From: Stomoxys calcitrans
Lineage: Eukaryota > Arthropoda > Insecta > Diptera > Muscidae
Length of the DNA stretch: 64,000 nucleotides
Direction: 5' to 3'
Assembly: GCF_963082655.1 (NCBI RefSeq)
Contig: NC_081553.1
Location: forward strand, 22,330,197 to 22,394,196
Shown here: piece by piece, positions 1 through 11,316 of the stretch
How the letters are laid out: each line of letters opens with the position of its first letter
Numbering within the stretch: the first letter of the stretch is position 1
Notes under the pieces: model-generated
Databases searched by the model: none
Told to the model about the DNA's origin: nothing
Seen by the model: the letters and a program-made list of their open reading frames with translations, nothing else
Position numbers and translations under genes: made by a program

Positions 1-213
1 CTGTGGGAGTTTGAGTTGTCCTTAGCATTAATGGTAATAAAACATAAAAAAGACAACATACAACAGAGATCCAAACATTTTATCATTGTCATTACTACGA
101 ATGAGCGCAAGTAAGACAGCGCTCCATATAAATGGTTATTCATTTTGGTGACACTGCACTGTGGCCTTAAAGCATTCCTTCATGGTTTAATCAAAAGAAT
201 TTCTTCGGGAGGT
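1..213. other. no recognisable feature
   Basis: AT-rich sequence with no open frame of note and no similarity to the repeats seen elsewhere in the window. The first INE-1-like element begins directly after it. Confidence 0.6.
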
Positions 214-1105
214 CTTTTCATACCCTCCCCCATAGGATGGGTGTATACTAATTTCGTCATTCTGTTTTGTAACTACTCGAAATATTCGTCTGAGACCCCA
301 TAAGGTATATATGTCCGACCGATCTTGGGTTTTCTCTAGAGGGCGCAATTCTGGTCCGATTTGACTGAAATTTTGCACGATGTGTTTTGTTATGAGATCC
401 AACAACTGAGCCAAGTAAGGCTCAAATAGGTTTATAATCTGATATATCTGCAATATAAACCGATCTTGGGTCTTGACTTCTTTAGCCTCTAGACGACGCA
501 ATTGTCATCCGATTTGGCACAAATTTTGTACAACGGCTCGTGCACGTGGTGTTTTAGTATCACTTCCAATAACTGCGCAAAGTATGGTTTAAATCGGGCC
601 ATGTTTTGATATAGCTGCCATATAAACCGATCTTGGGTCTTGACTTCCTGAGCCTCTAGAGGGCGCAATTCTTATCCGATTGGAATGAAATTTTGCACAA
701 TGTGTTTCGTTATGATATCCAACAACTGTGCCAAGTATGGTTCAAATCGGTCCATTACCTGATATAGCTGCCATATAAACCGATCTTGGGTCTTGACTTC
801 TTGAGCCTCTAGAGGGCACAATTGTCATTCAATTTGGCACAAATTTTGTACAACGGCTCCTCCCGTGGCCTTCAACATACGTGTGCAATATAGTCAGAAT
901 CGATTTATAGCTTAATACAGCTCCCATATAAATCGATCTCCCGATTTAGCTTCTAGAGCCCCGAATCGGACTATAACTTGGTATAGCTCCTCATCCGTCC
1001 ATATTCATTATTCTTTGTTTGCTAAAAACTGATACTGAGCAAAGAACTCGACAGATGCGACCATGATGGAGGGTATATAAAATTCGGCCCGGCCGAAATT
1101 AGCAG
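214..1105 (+). mobile_element. INE-1-like element, subfamily B
   Basis: The head carries TACCCTCCCCCATAGGATGG followed by the conserved TTTCGTCATTCTG and ACTCGAAATATTCGTCTGAG blocks. Four or so monomers follow, each with GAGCCTCTAGAGGGCGCAAT and TATAGCTGCCATATAAACCG. The 3' part has GGAGGGTATATAAAATTCGG and the hairpin ATTCGGCCCGGCCGAA. The terminal CTTTTACTTGTT is missing, so the copy is 3'-clipped. It is non-coding. Assignment to the INE-1/DINE-1 group rests on the shared plan (inverted TATACCC head, pyrimidine tract, tandem core, terminal hairpin) and is an inference. Confidence 0.8.
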
Positions 1106-1149
1106 AAGAACGGGGGTTTATTCAATTTGCCATACCATTTGTAACCTAG

Positions 1150-2135
1150 CAAACTATTCATATATTCTTGATGGTGGTACAAGTCTAGGGCGACCTAGCC
1201 ATATCTGCCTGTCTATGGTAATTACGCTACTGCCTTAAAAATAGAGATATTGAGCTGAAAATTTAGTGAGATATTTCTTAGATAGGCAGACGCTAAGCTT
1301 AAAGATCGATATGATCCCATGTAGACCCATATCCCGATTAAAGGCATTGGACCGATAAAAGCGGCATTTATTGTTAAAATGTCGCAGAAATTTGGTAAAC
1401 TAAGTTCAATTGGATACCCGTAAATACCTACCGAAAATGGTCCATATTGGTCTATATTAGGTGCCATAATAGACCGATCACCCAATTTAAGATTCTGGGT
1501 CCATAGAAGGCACACTAAGAACCCTATTATGCTGAAAAATGACATCTTAATTTTTTTTTTAACCTCTCGCCATCCGTGTCGAATGTGATGCTTTATTTAT
1601 GGATATATCTACCATATAGACCCATACCTGATTCTAAATTTAGGGCCCCTAAAAGTCAAATATTTTACCCGGTTATGCTTTAATGTGACCCAGTCTGTTG
1701 TTTAGACCCACCGAATGCCGAATGTAATCTATATCGGTATATATGTCGATATATCTACAAGGTCTTGGGCCCATAAATGGCGCACTTATTTCGCTTTTAC
1801 GCAGGAACTTGTAATCGTGAGTTGTATAAGACTCTTCGACATCCTTGCTGAGTGTGTTCCAGATCGCTCCATATTTGGATATATCTACCATAAAAAGTGA
1901 TCTCCCAACTCACGGTTTTAGGTCCATAGAAAACGCATCTACACCCAATTTTGCCCAAATTTAAAACAGTGAGTTGCGATAGACTCTTCTACATCCGTGT
2001 TGAGTATGATCTAGGTCAGACCATATTTTAGTACAGCTGCTCTATTGTCTGAACTCTGAACAGTTAGTTCTTAAGCCCACAAAATGTGGTCCCCTAAAAA
2101 TTCGTGATGCAAATAGACCGACGTCACGAATATAC
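1150..2135 (+). repeat. degenerate INE-1-like sequence, subfamily A
   Basis: Worn monomers in the plus orientation. AAAATAGAGATATTGAGCTG near 1240 marks the post-head segment. Diverged copies of the TATCTACCATATAGACCCAT and GGGTCCATAGAAGG blocks recur to about 2130. It is much more diverged than the copy at 7305 and contains no plausible gene. Confidence 0.65.
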
Positions 2136-2169
2136 TTCTTGGTTTCATCAATAATCCATTTATCATCGG

Positions 2170-2412
2170 AGTTTGATGAAATTAAAATAAGTTATACATC
2201 CGTGGTGGATAAATATCCGTGTTGAATATTTATCCGAGGTGGATATATAGCCGCGCCTGATACCTATCCGTGGTGGACATATTTCCGTCGTGGGTATATA
2301 GCAAAATATCCGAGGTCGGTATGTAACCTTGGTGAATGTATGTCCGTGGTATATTAAACCGTTGGAGATATATATACAGCTATTATATATATCTGTTGGA
2401 TATATATACGTG
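2170..2412. repeat. degenerate short tandem repeat
   Basis: About ten imperfect repetitions of a TATCCGTGGTGGATA-like unit (variants TATCCGAGGTGGATATATAG, TTTCCGTCGTGGGTATATAG), ending in TATATA runs. The unit resembles the GAGGTGGTGGGTATCC block just before the INE-1-like tail, so the array may have grown from it. Confidence 0.6.
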
Positions 2413-2415
2413 AAG

Positions 2416-2787
2416 TAAGGCTTGTTTGTGCATCACAACCGCATTGATGCACTGAATTTGATGTCACACCTAATGCCTCTGGACATTGTGGCGGCTACGA
2501 ACACTGTATTATCCTTGATACAATGCTTGATATCCCAGGCAGTGTGGATTACACATTGCGTAAGCCGCTTTTTTATCAAAAGTACAGACAGGACCGATTG
2601 GAACTGTAATATCCCCGGTAATAAAAATTACATAGACTTCTACACCGATGTTTCCAAAGTAGGTTGGCTTTGGAGTGCACTCTGCAGAACCGAGAAGGTT
2701 AACTGGCATAAACATCTTCTCAGACAGCAAATCCCTCGAGAACGTATTTCTGAATTAAAAAACTGCCGCCGACTATCACAGATCTCT
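2416..2787 (+). pseudogene. non-LTR retrotransposon fragment: RT end and RNase H start
   Basis: An open frame from 2422 has no upstream ATG. It reads ALNLMSHLMPLDIVAATNTV, a post-RT motif seen in RNase H-bearing non-LTR elements, then NIPGNKNYIDFYTDVSKVGW, which contains the first catalytic Asp of RNase H in a YTDxSK context. A frame change near 2540-2600 is suggested because another frame reads LDIPGSVDYTLRKPLF. The frame runs to LSQIS at 2787, where the fold-back element begins, and resumes in the same sense at 3866. The product would be the C-terminal part of ORF2. It is non-functional. Confidence 0.75.
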
Positions 2788-3857
2788 AGAGATGGGCGAT
2801 GGGTAAAGGTATTTACCCGCTAAATCGGGTAAATACCCGGGTATTTACCCATTTAAAAACAAAAGCTGAGTATTTATAATTTTGGAGATTTCTTGGGTAT
2901 AAAAGCTTTTTCTAAACAATTTTTGATGATTTCGTATTCTTTGTATATAAACCTCATCTTCTGATCTCATAAAATCAGATTCTAGTTATATATAGCCGCT
3001 ATATAGACCGATCTCCACACTTAAAGTCTTGAGGCAATCAATTGGTATTTTTCGTTTTCGATGAATTTGGCACAGTGAGTTTTGATAGACCCCTACCTAT
3101 TTCTGTGAAGTGTGGTTCAGATCGGACTACATATGGATATAGCTGCTCTATAGACCTACCGCCCGATCTCCCGATATTTGGGATTAAGGCCATAAAAGAT
3201 CCATTTATTATCCGAATTCGATGAAAATTGGCACAGTGAGTTTTGGTAGACCCCTACTCATTCCTGTCAAATGGCAGACACCAGATTTATCAAAATCAGA
3301 TAAAAATTATCTTTTTATAGGCTCATTACACTATATCGTGAGATCGGTCTATTTGACATCTATAACCAAATGTGGTCCGATCTGGACGATATTTAACAAA
3401 AAGGTTAAGAGGGCAACTTTCATCGAAATTGAATGAAAAATGCACCTTTTATAGCCTCATTACACTATATCGGGAGATCGGTCTATATGACAGCTATATC
3501 CAAATATTGTCCGATCTGGACCACATTTGACAGGAATAGATAGGGGTCTATCTGAACTCACTGTGGCAAATTTCATCGAATTCGGGTAATAAATGGATCT
3601 TTTATGGCCTCAATACCCGATTTCGGGAATTCGGGCGGTCGGTCTAAAGGGCAGCTATATCCAAATATAATAAATCTCGATTTTATGAGATCAGGAGGTC
3701 AAGTTTATGTATACAAAAAATACGAAATCATCCAAAATTGTTTGGAAAATGTTTTTATACCCAAGATATCTGCAAAATTATAAATACCCAAACAAAGGTA
3801 TTTATTGGGTATTTGCCCAAAAAATACGCTAGCGTTGGGTAAGAAACCCATATCTTC
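2788..3857. mobile_element. fold-back element with about 0.45-kb arms (hAT-like?)
   Basis: The two halves are inverted copies. GGTATTTACCC and CTTGGGTATAAAAGC motifs on the left (2790-2990) are mirrored at 3700-3850, and the inner parts, diverged INE-1-like monomers (GGCACAGTGAGTTTTG), are mirrored about a centre near 3400. The ends are AGAGATGGGC on the left and the complement of AGATATGGG on the right. The flanks are AGATCTCT (2780-2787) and AAATCTCT (3858-3865), an 8-bp target duplication with one mismatch. Eight-base duplications and AGAGATGGG-like ends suggest hAT, but no transposase is present, so the class is an inference. Confidence 0.7.
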
Positions 3858-3865
3858 AAATCTCT

Positions 3866-4450
3866 CTCAACGCGATGGCTGAATAGTCCAAAATTCACCT
3901 GTTCTGGCTGACAAGCGGCCACAGAGATATCCCACCGAATTGTAGAGCAGACAAGTTTGCGAGACTAGGAACTACCTTACACATTCCAAGGGAACTGTAA
4001 TCTGTGGGTATGCCTCTAGAGACAAAGTCTTAAGGAATACGCCCTAAGGCCAAAGAATTACAGAAGTTCACGAAGAAGAGATTGGGAACACTCCAAAATT
4101 ATATGCCCTAATGTACTTGAGGAGTTCTACCGCTCTGCTGTCGCTGGAACAGAGCTCTCTGTCATTGTGTCCGTCATGCCAGGTCACTGTTTGATCGGAA
4201 AACAAGTTGACAAACTGAAGGTTGCAAGTTACGACTTCTGCGGAAGCTGCAAGGAGGTCGAAAAAGAAGAGCCTATATCTGCTGTGTGTGTCCCTGTTAT
4301 AGAGAATTTGAACAATCGCATCTTGTTGGGCTTTTAAAAGCGATCTGGATGGATCAACGGTAGGAATTAGAAGGCACCCTTCTTCCCCGGTTTCTGTGAT
4401 CTCACAATGGACGAAAATGTCTTTGTAAGTCTGATGGCAAACTGCCACTT
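3866..4450 (+). pseudogene. non-LTR retrotransposon fragment: RNase H end and C-terminal zinc-finger region
   Basis: This continues the gene broken at 2787. The first frame reads LNAMAE, a stop, SKIHLFWLTSGHRDIPPNC and RADKFARLGT. These correspond to the last RNase H block (WVPGHxxIxGNxxADELA), with the usual VPGH changed to LTSGH. Further on, in another frame near 4140, are SVIVSVMPGHCLIGKQ and VASYDFCGSCKEVEKEE, the Cys-rich tail found after RNase H in R1/LOA/I-type elements. Stops and frame changes make it a pseudogene. The end near 4450 is ragged. Confidence 0.75.
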
Positions 4451-4542
4451 AAACCTATTCAAACTTAACCTGCATTTAGCCTCCCGATATAGGACCTAAA
4501 TATGGCCCAGAACGAATTATATTTGAATATATCTGCCATAGG

Positions 4543-4829
4543 AGGCCACCGTAGCGCAGAGGTAGGCATATCCGTACAAGGGTTCGAATCCTGGCGAGAA
4601 CATCAGAAAAGATTTCATCGTTTGTTATGCCCTACCAATGCTGGCGACATTTGTGCAGTTCTATACCATGCATAGACGCAATGTAAAAAACTTCTGCCCA
4701 AAAGAGAAGTCGCACTGCGGCACGCTGTTCGGAGTCGGCTATAACCTTGATTCGAACAGCACTCACTGATATGTGAAAAGTTTGTCCCTATTCCTTAATG
4801 CAGTGTTCATGGACAAATTTGCATTTGCA
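4543..4829 (+). mobile_element. tRNA-derived SINE (family 1)
   Basis: The head GGCCACCGTAGCGCAGAGG supplies an A-box-like region and GGTTCGAATCCTGGCGAG a B box, as in RNA polymerase III promoters. The body contains ATGCTGGCGACATTTG, GTCGCACTGCGGCACGC and GGAGTCGGCTATAA, and the tail is GGACAAATTTGCATTTGCAT. It sits in an INE-1-like monomer whose ATCTGCCATA and ATGCCATATATACC halves flank it, probably as an imperfect target duplication. A stretch of the internal promoter appears deleted. Confidence 0.85.
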
Positions 4830-5010
4830 TAGATGCCATATATACCAATCTGACGAATTAGGGTCTTAAGCAATAACTACTGCATTTATTAGTCGATTTC
4901 GCGACAACCAAACTGAAAACTATTCGACTGAGCCATTTTCAAATCTACACGAAACAAGCATATATAAACGGACTTGCTGCGTTTAATAAATGTAAACTTT
5001 TTTATAATTA

Positions 5011-6200
5011 TTTTTATACCCACCAGCGAACCATGGGGATATATTTATTTTGTCAATCCGTTTCCAACACATCGAAATATCCATTTCCGACCCTATAAAG
5101 TATATATATTCTTGATCTTCGTAAAAATCTATGATCATCTAGCCATGTCCGTCCGTCTGTCTATCTGTTGAAATCACGCTACAGGCTTAAAAATAGATAT
5201 TGAGCTGAAACTTTGCACAGATTATTTTTTTATACCCTCCACCATAGGATGGGGGGTATACTGATTTCGTCATTCTGTTTGTAACTACTCGAAATATTCG
5301 TCTGAGACCCCATAAAGTATATATATTCTTGATCCTCGTGACATTTTATGTCGATCTAGCCATGTCCGTCCATCTGTCCGTGCGTCTGTCCGTCCGTCTG
5401 TCTGTCTAAATGGGCCATATAGACCGATCCGCCGATTTAGGGCCTTAGGCTTATAAAAACCACATTTGTTATCCGTTCAGATTTGGATATAGCTGCCATA
5501 TAGACCAGTCTCTCGATTTAAGGTAATGAGCCCATAAAAGGCTCATTTATAATCCAATTTCGCCGAAATTTGGGATAATATGTTGTATAAGGCCATTCAA
5601 CATTCTTCTTCATTTTGCCCCAGATCGTTGTAGATTTGGATATAGCTGCCATATAGACCGATCTCTTGATTTAAGGTTGTGGGCTCTTAAAAGGCACATT
5701 TGCATTCCGATTTCGCTGAAATTTGATACAGTGTCTTATGTTAGGCCAGCATCCACGTCAAATATGATTCAAATCGGTAGATAGCTCCCATATAAACTGA
5801 TCTTTCGATTATATTTCTTGAGCTCCTATATAAACCTAGAATGTCAAAAAATCAATTCGAGAGATAGATTTATACGAGCTATATCAGGTTATTTACCGCT
5901 TCGGATCATACTTGGACTGGATGTTGGTGGAAATAACAGAAATCATCAAGAAAAATTTCAGCCAAATCGAAAGAATTGGACTGTATATGGGCTCAAGAAT
6001 ATTAATCGGGAGATCGGTTTATATGGGAGCTAATTCACGTTAAGCACCAATTTAAACCATACCTGACTTGGATGTTGTTGCTCATCGGAGAAGTCAGTAC
6101 GGAAAATTTTAGCCAATTCGGATAATAATTGCAACCTGTAGAGGCTCAAGAAATCAACTCATAGATTTTTTTATATGGGAGCTATATCTAAACATTGACT
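5011..6200. mobile_element. composite of INE-1-like fragments
   Basis: A subfamily A head (TTTTTATACCCACCAGCG) starts at 5011 and runs to the GCTGAAACTTTGCACAGATT block. A subfamily B head (TATACCCTCCACCATAGG) is spliced in at about 5228 and ends in the GTCCGTCCGTCTG tract near 5405. Subfamily A monomers follow to about 5800. From 5820 the repeats appear in the opposite orientation (GGGAGATCGGTTTATATGGG). The junctions suggest at least three events. There is no hairpin tail and no gene. Confidence 0.7.
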
Positions 6201-7304
6201 AAATTTTCCTATTTAGAGCTAAATCTTGAATCCCTATAAAGGTGTTAGTAAAAAAAATAGAAATTGTCTAAGTCGATCCTTATACTTATCAATAAGTCTA
6301 TCTCTTCTCCTTTTGGAAAAAATTCATTTAGTTATAATACCCCGCTCTACAAAAGTTGTGTAGTGTAGTTGTTCAAATGTGGATAAGATCTTGAAAATAA
6401 TTTAAATATAATACAACGTACCAATATGTATCGCATATATAACTTTGTCAACAATAAAATCTGTATATAGCACAAAAATATTTGGCTTTTTGTAAAAAAA
6501 GTTATATTCAATTAGTTAGAACTTTTAAACTCCTCTGACTCAAATGATATTCGAATGCAAGGCATTTTTTTCTCTCTTACCACTGTTCCTTGGTGCCTTA
6601 AATGAATGGTCGCAGCAAAAAACAAACAACGTTGACGTTGATGCAAATGATCCCCTGATGCCACACAGTACCAGCTGTTGTTGTTTTTCTCGCTGCCTTT
6701 GCCGCCACCACCACTGTTGTGCGCCTTAGCCTCCTTATTGTTGGCCAACTTGAAGTGGCAGCAGCATTGAAGCATCTGAGCATCATTTTTAGTGATACAT
6801 GCTGGGGTTTTGTGTTCCATGTTTCGCGTATTTGGACCGCTGCTCTGTTGTGTGTGCTCTAGAATGATGCAATTTTGTGATGCGTCGCTTGAGGGGACAT
6901 AAGAAAAAAACCGAAATAAAAACTATAAAATGGAATGTTTGTGCCTGTGTCTGTGTGTGTGCGAAAGCGAATGCGTTTGTAGCATAGAACACTAAAGGAC
7001 AATTCACAAAAACGTCTAAAGCATGTCGCGGTGCTGTGTGGTGATGCAAAGTTTTATGCTTTATGCTTTTGCTTTTTGGTGAGTGTGTATAGTACACCAC
7101 TGAGCGCTCTGCTCATAGTTTATATTCGGGTGCGTGTATGTGTGTGTGGGTATGTGGATGTCCTGCTTTATTGTTTCCATTTTATTTCATCTCATGTGGC
7201 GATGTTTGAAAGCGAAAAACAAAAAATACTTAAAGCGTCACCAGCAATGGTGTCATCGTCATTTCTTATGTTTATTTACTGCTGTTGCTGCTGCCCTACT
7301 CCCT
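6201..7304. other. unique sequence, no supported gene
   Basis: AT-rich DNA with short TG runs (about 6940-6965 and 7130-7150). Overlapping open frames of about 100 codons occur on both strands at 6512-7100, but they are His/Cys/Thr-rich products of low-complexity sequence without recognisable domains. Intron or intergenic spacer is the best reading. Confidence 0.5.
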
Positions 7305-8776
7305 TTTTTATACCCACCACCGACGGATGGGGGTATATTCATTTTGTCATTCCGTTTGCAACACATCGAAATATCCATTTCCGACCCTATAAAGTATATA
7401 TATTCTTGATCAGCGTAAAAATCTAAGACGATCTAGCCATGTCCGTCCGTCTGTCCGTCTGTCCGTCTGTCTGTTGAAATCACGCTACAGTCTTTAAAAA
7501 TAGAGATATTGAGCTGAAATTTCGCACAGGTTCTTTTTTTGTCCATAAGCAGGTTAAGTTCGAAGATGGGCTATATCGGACTATATCTTGATATAGCCCC
7601 CATATAGACCGATCCGCCGATTTAGGGTCTTAAGCCCATAAAAGCCACATTTATTATCCGATTTTGTTGAAATTTGAGACAGTGAGTTGTGTTAGGCCCT
7701 TCGACATCCTTTGTCAATTTGGCTCAGATCGGTTCAGATTTGGATATAGCTGCCATATAGACCGATCCTCCGATTTAGGGTCTAAGGCCCATAAAAGCCA
7801 CATTTATGGTCCGATTTCGCTGAAATTTGGGACAGTGAGTTATCTTAGGCCCTTTGACATCCTTCGTTAATTTGGCTCAGATCAGTCCAGATTTGGATAT
7901 AGCTGCCATATAGATCGATCCTCCGATTTATGGTGTAAGGCCCATAATAGCCACATTCATTATCCGATTTTGCTGAAATTTGGGACAGTGAGATGTGTTA
8001 GGCCCTTTGACATATTTCTTCAATTTGGTCCATATCGGTTCAAATTTGGATATAGCTACCATATAGACCGATTTCTTAATTTATGGTTTTGGCCCATAAA
8101 ATGCTCATTTATTGCCCGATGTCCCCGAAATTTGGAACAGTGAGTTAAGTTAAGCCCCTTGACATACTTCTGCAATATCGCACAGATCGGTCCAGATTTG
8201 GATATAGTTGCCATATAGACCGATATCTAGGTTTTAGGTTTTTAGGCGATAAAAGACGCATTTATTGGCCGATGTCGCTGAAATTTGAGACAGGGAGTTT
8301 GGTTAGGCTCTTCGACGTCCTTCTTCAATTTGGCCCAGATCGGTCCAGATTTGAATATAGCTGTCATATAGACCGATCTCTGGATTTAAGGTTTAGGGCC
8401 CATAAAAGAGGCATTTATTGTCCGATGTCGCCGAAATTTGGGACAGTGCTTAGTGTTAGGCTCTTCGACATGTTTATGCAACTTGGCCCAAATCGGTCCA
8501 GATTTGGATATAGCTGCCATGTAGACCGATATCTCGATTTAAAGTCCTGGCCCCATAAAAGGCGCATTTATAATCCGATTTCACTGAAATTTGACACAGT
8601 GACTTATGTTCGGCTTTTCGACATCCGTGGCGTATATAGTTCAGATCGGTATGAGGTATATGAGTATAAGGTATGAAATTTTTACTGAATTTTGATGAAA
8701 GGTGGTTTACATATATACCCGAGGTGGTGGGTATCCAAAGTTCGGCCCGGCCGAACTTAACGCCTTTTTACTTGTT
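7305..8776 (+). mobile_element. complete INE-1-like element, subfamily A
   Basis: The best-preserved short copy. The head is TTTTTTATACCCACCACCG with GGATGGGGGTATATTC, then CCGACCCTATAAAGTATATA, then repeated GTCCGTCT, then GTTGAAATCACGCTACAG. Seven monomers follow with a spacing of about 152-155 bp. Each has CCCATAAAAG, TTATTATCCGATTTTGCTGA, GGGACAGTGAGTTGTGTTAG and GGATATAGCTGCCATATAGA. The end carries the perfect hairpin AAGTTCGGCCCGGCCGAACTT and then AACGCCTTTTTACTTGTT. Open frames inside are read-through of the monomers and are not genes. It is a useful reference for the other copies. Confidence 0.9.
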
Positions 8777-10026
8777 GGTTTGGAAATTGCCTGACTTTAC
8801 TTAAAACCTACACCCACAGTCTACCTCAAAGGGTTGAAATGCAGCAGTAACAAGTAAATATGGAGTTAAATTCATAATGGCCGAATATGGGATGCCCTGC
8901 AACACGTATGGCATCAATTTTTCTTGGGATTAGATTACTCGGAAAATATCCAGCATAAATAAGTCTAAGATGTAACTGGGATTAAATCTATGAAAGATCT
9001 GCAATAAATATTTTCCTTCTTTGGGGACCGCTCCAAAACAGCAGATGGACGGACATTTTTGAAAAGTAAAATGGTCTTAAAATACCAATATGATACAACA
9101 TATTAACACACCGTGTCGAGTGTTAGCTCAAAATATGTTTCAACCCACCTTTGCAAAGGGTATAAAGTATACCTTGGCGGAATAAAAATATCTTTGCTCC
9201 ATTCTAAAAGACCAAAAATACTCTACCCCTCCACATCTTCCTTTTCCACCATCCAACACCTTACTCCCTTACCTCAAAATTCATTCCCAGCTTGTTGATA
9301 CTTTTCCTCAGTATTTGTTTTTGTTGTGGTTGTTGTTGTTGTCCTTTTTTACTTCACCACAGTTGGCCATAAAACAAAACCACCACATTCAGCCGTCACG
9401 GCAGTGAACGTAATTTATTTCTCAGTTTCTCTCACTTTGATATTACGTTGAGATTCCTGCGAATAGTGATGAGTGGCACAAAAAATTCACAACACTTGTA
9501 TGTAACTCATATACATTCATATGGCAGTGAGTGGGAAAAACAACACAAAAAAAAGTTCCTTAACGCTTAATTTTACTGCCATTGCTCCCATTTGAGTCAA
9601 TGTTAATGCCGCCACAGGAGACAATGTTGCAGAGTTTTATGCCATGTCATGAAACAATGGCAACAATAGCAACTGTAAACACCTTTGCTGTGGCTATGTT
9701 TTGATGGCGAATGTTTACCGCCAATTTCAACTACACAAAAGGCGCTACAGTGGAAAGGGTGGCGTATGATCGCTAAGAATTATTGTTCATACGACCCAGA
9801 GAACTCATTTCATTTCCATGTTATGCTGATAATGTAGGATAATTAAATTTGGCAACTTAATGGGTAGAAATCATTTGTTATTCATTTCATTTGGGGTTTC
9901 TAAAATAATGTGTTTAATGAAAACAAGAAAGCCGAAATAACAAGTATTTTGGCACGGGATAACTATGAGCACCACACCGGTTGTAACTTTGCGCTATATT
10001 CTTTGTAGTGTCCGAGATATGAGGAG
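8777..10026. other. unique sequence, nothing recognised
   Basis: No element similarity and no convincing coding frame. There is a GTTGTTGTTGTTGTC run near 9330 and A- and T-rich stretches. It separates two INE-1-like copies of opposite orientation. Confidence 0.5.
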
Positions 10027-11012
10027 AACAAGTAAAAGCGTCCTAAATTCGGCCGGGCCGAATCTTATATACCCTCCACCAAGGATCGCATTTTTAGAGT
10101 TCTTTTCCCGGCATCTCTTCCTAGGCAAAAAAAAAAAAAGATAAAAGAAAAGATATGGTCCGGCTCGGACCACAATTAATTTATATGTTGGAGACCTGTG
10201 TAAAATGTCAGCCAATTCGAATAAGAATTGCGCCCCCTGGGGGCTCAAGAAGTAAAATAGAGAGACCGATCTATATGGAAGCTGTATCAGGCTATAGACC
10301 GATTTGAAACATAATAAACCATATGTTGATGGTCACAAGGATCCGTCGCACAAAATTTCAGGCAAATCGAATAATAATTGCGACCTCTAGAGGCTCAAGA
10401 AGTCAATATACCAGATCGGTTTATATGGCAGCCATATCAGGTTATGAACCGATTTGAACCTTATTTGGCTATGTTGTTAGATATCATAACAAAATACTAC
10501 ATGCAAAATTTCATTCCAATCGAATAAGAAATTCGCCCTCTAGAGGCTCAAGAAGTCAAGACCCAAGATCGATTCATATGGCAGCTATATCAGGTTATGG
10601 TCCGATTTGAAACATACTTGGTACAGTTGTTGGGTATTATAACAAAACACGTTGTGCAAAATGTCATTCCTATCGGATAATAATTGCACCCTCTAGAGGC
10701 TCAAGAATTCAAGACTCAAGATCGGTTTATATGGCAGCTATATCAAAACATGGACCGATGTGGCCAATTTACAATCCCAACTGACCTACACTAATAAGAA
10801 GTATTTGTGCAAAATTGCACGTGGCTAGCTTTGCTCCTTCGCAAGTTAGAGTGCTTTCGACAGGACAGACGGACGGCCATGACAAGATCGACATAAAATA
10901 TCACGACGTTTGAGAATATATACACTTTATGGGGTCTCTGACGAATATTTCGAGAAGTTACAAACAGAATGACGAAACTAGTATACCCCCATATATATGG
11001 TGGAGGGTATAA
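10027..11012 (-). mobile_element. complete INE-1-like element, subfamily B
   Basis: Read on the minus strand it starts at 11012 with the ATACCCTCCACC head and ends at 10027 with ACTTGTT. The hairpin reads ATTCGGCCGGGCCGAAT on the plus strand at 10049-10065. Monomers carry CTCTAGAGGCTCAAGAAGTC and GGTTTATATGGCAGC. A GACAGACGGACGG tract lies near 10865. Its left end is intact. Its head joins the palindrome at 11013. Confidence 0.85.
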
Positions 11013-11316
11013 TAACCAAGTAACCAGTGTCCATCACGTTCAATCGGCAATCGTTCGTATGGACCGGAACGAGTTTGCTCATCTACAGGTGCTTGATGAG
11101 GATCGCCACCTCCACATGCACATCTGGCTACAACAACAGCAAGTAAAATGATATGTACCTGAGTTGGTTGGTATCCAAAGTTCGATACGTCCGAACTTAA
11201 CACCATATTACTTTGCTGATGGTTGTTGGTATAGCCACATTTGCATGTGGAGGTGGCGATCATAGTCAAGCTCCTATAGATGAGCAAGCTCGTACGGTCA
11301 TTGGTTACTTGGTTAT
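11013..11316. repeat. imperfect palindrome with an INE-1-like tail at its centre
   Basis: The inner arms are 11071-11142 and 11213-11290. GTTTGCTCATCTACAGG pairs with TCCTATAGATGAGCAAGC, and CGCCACCTCCACATGCA pairs with TGCATGTGGAGGTGGCG. The outer AACCAAGTAACC pairs with GGTTACTTGGTT. Between the arms (11143-11212) lies GGTTGGTATCCAAAGTTCG followed by a damaged hairpin, the tail of a subfamily A element. Degenerate INE-1-like sequence continues to about 11460. Confidence 0.75.

Noticed and set aside
4543..4620. Possible tRNA gene (A and B boxes)
   Set aside because: The tRNA-like head continues into a conserved non-tRNA body that recurs at six other sites, so it is a SINE. No cloverleaf acceptor pairing is evident.
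6512..7100. Overlapping frames of about 100 codons on both strands
   Set aside because: No strand or frame has consistent codon use, and the peptides are Cys/His/Thr-rich low complexity.
8272..8676. 134-codon open frame
   Set aside because: Same monomer read-through as in other subfamily A elements.
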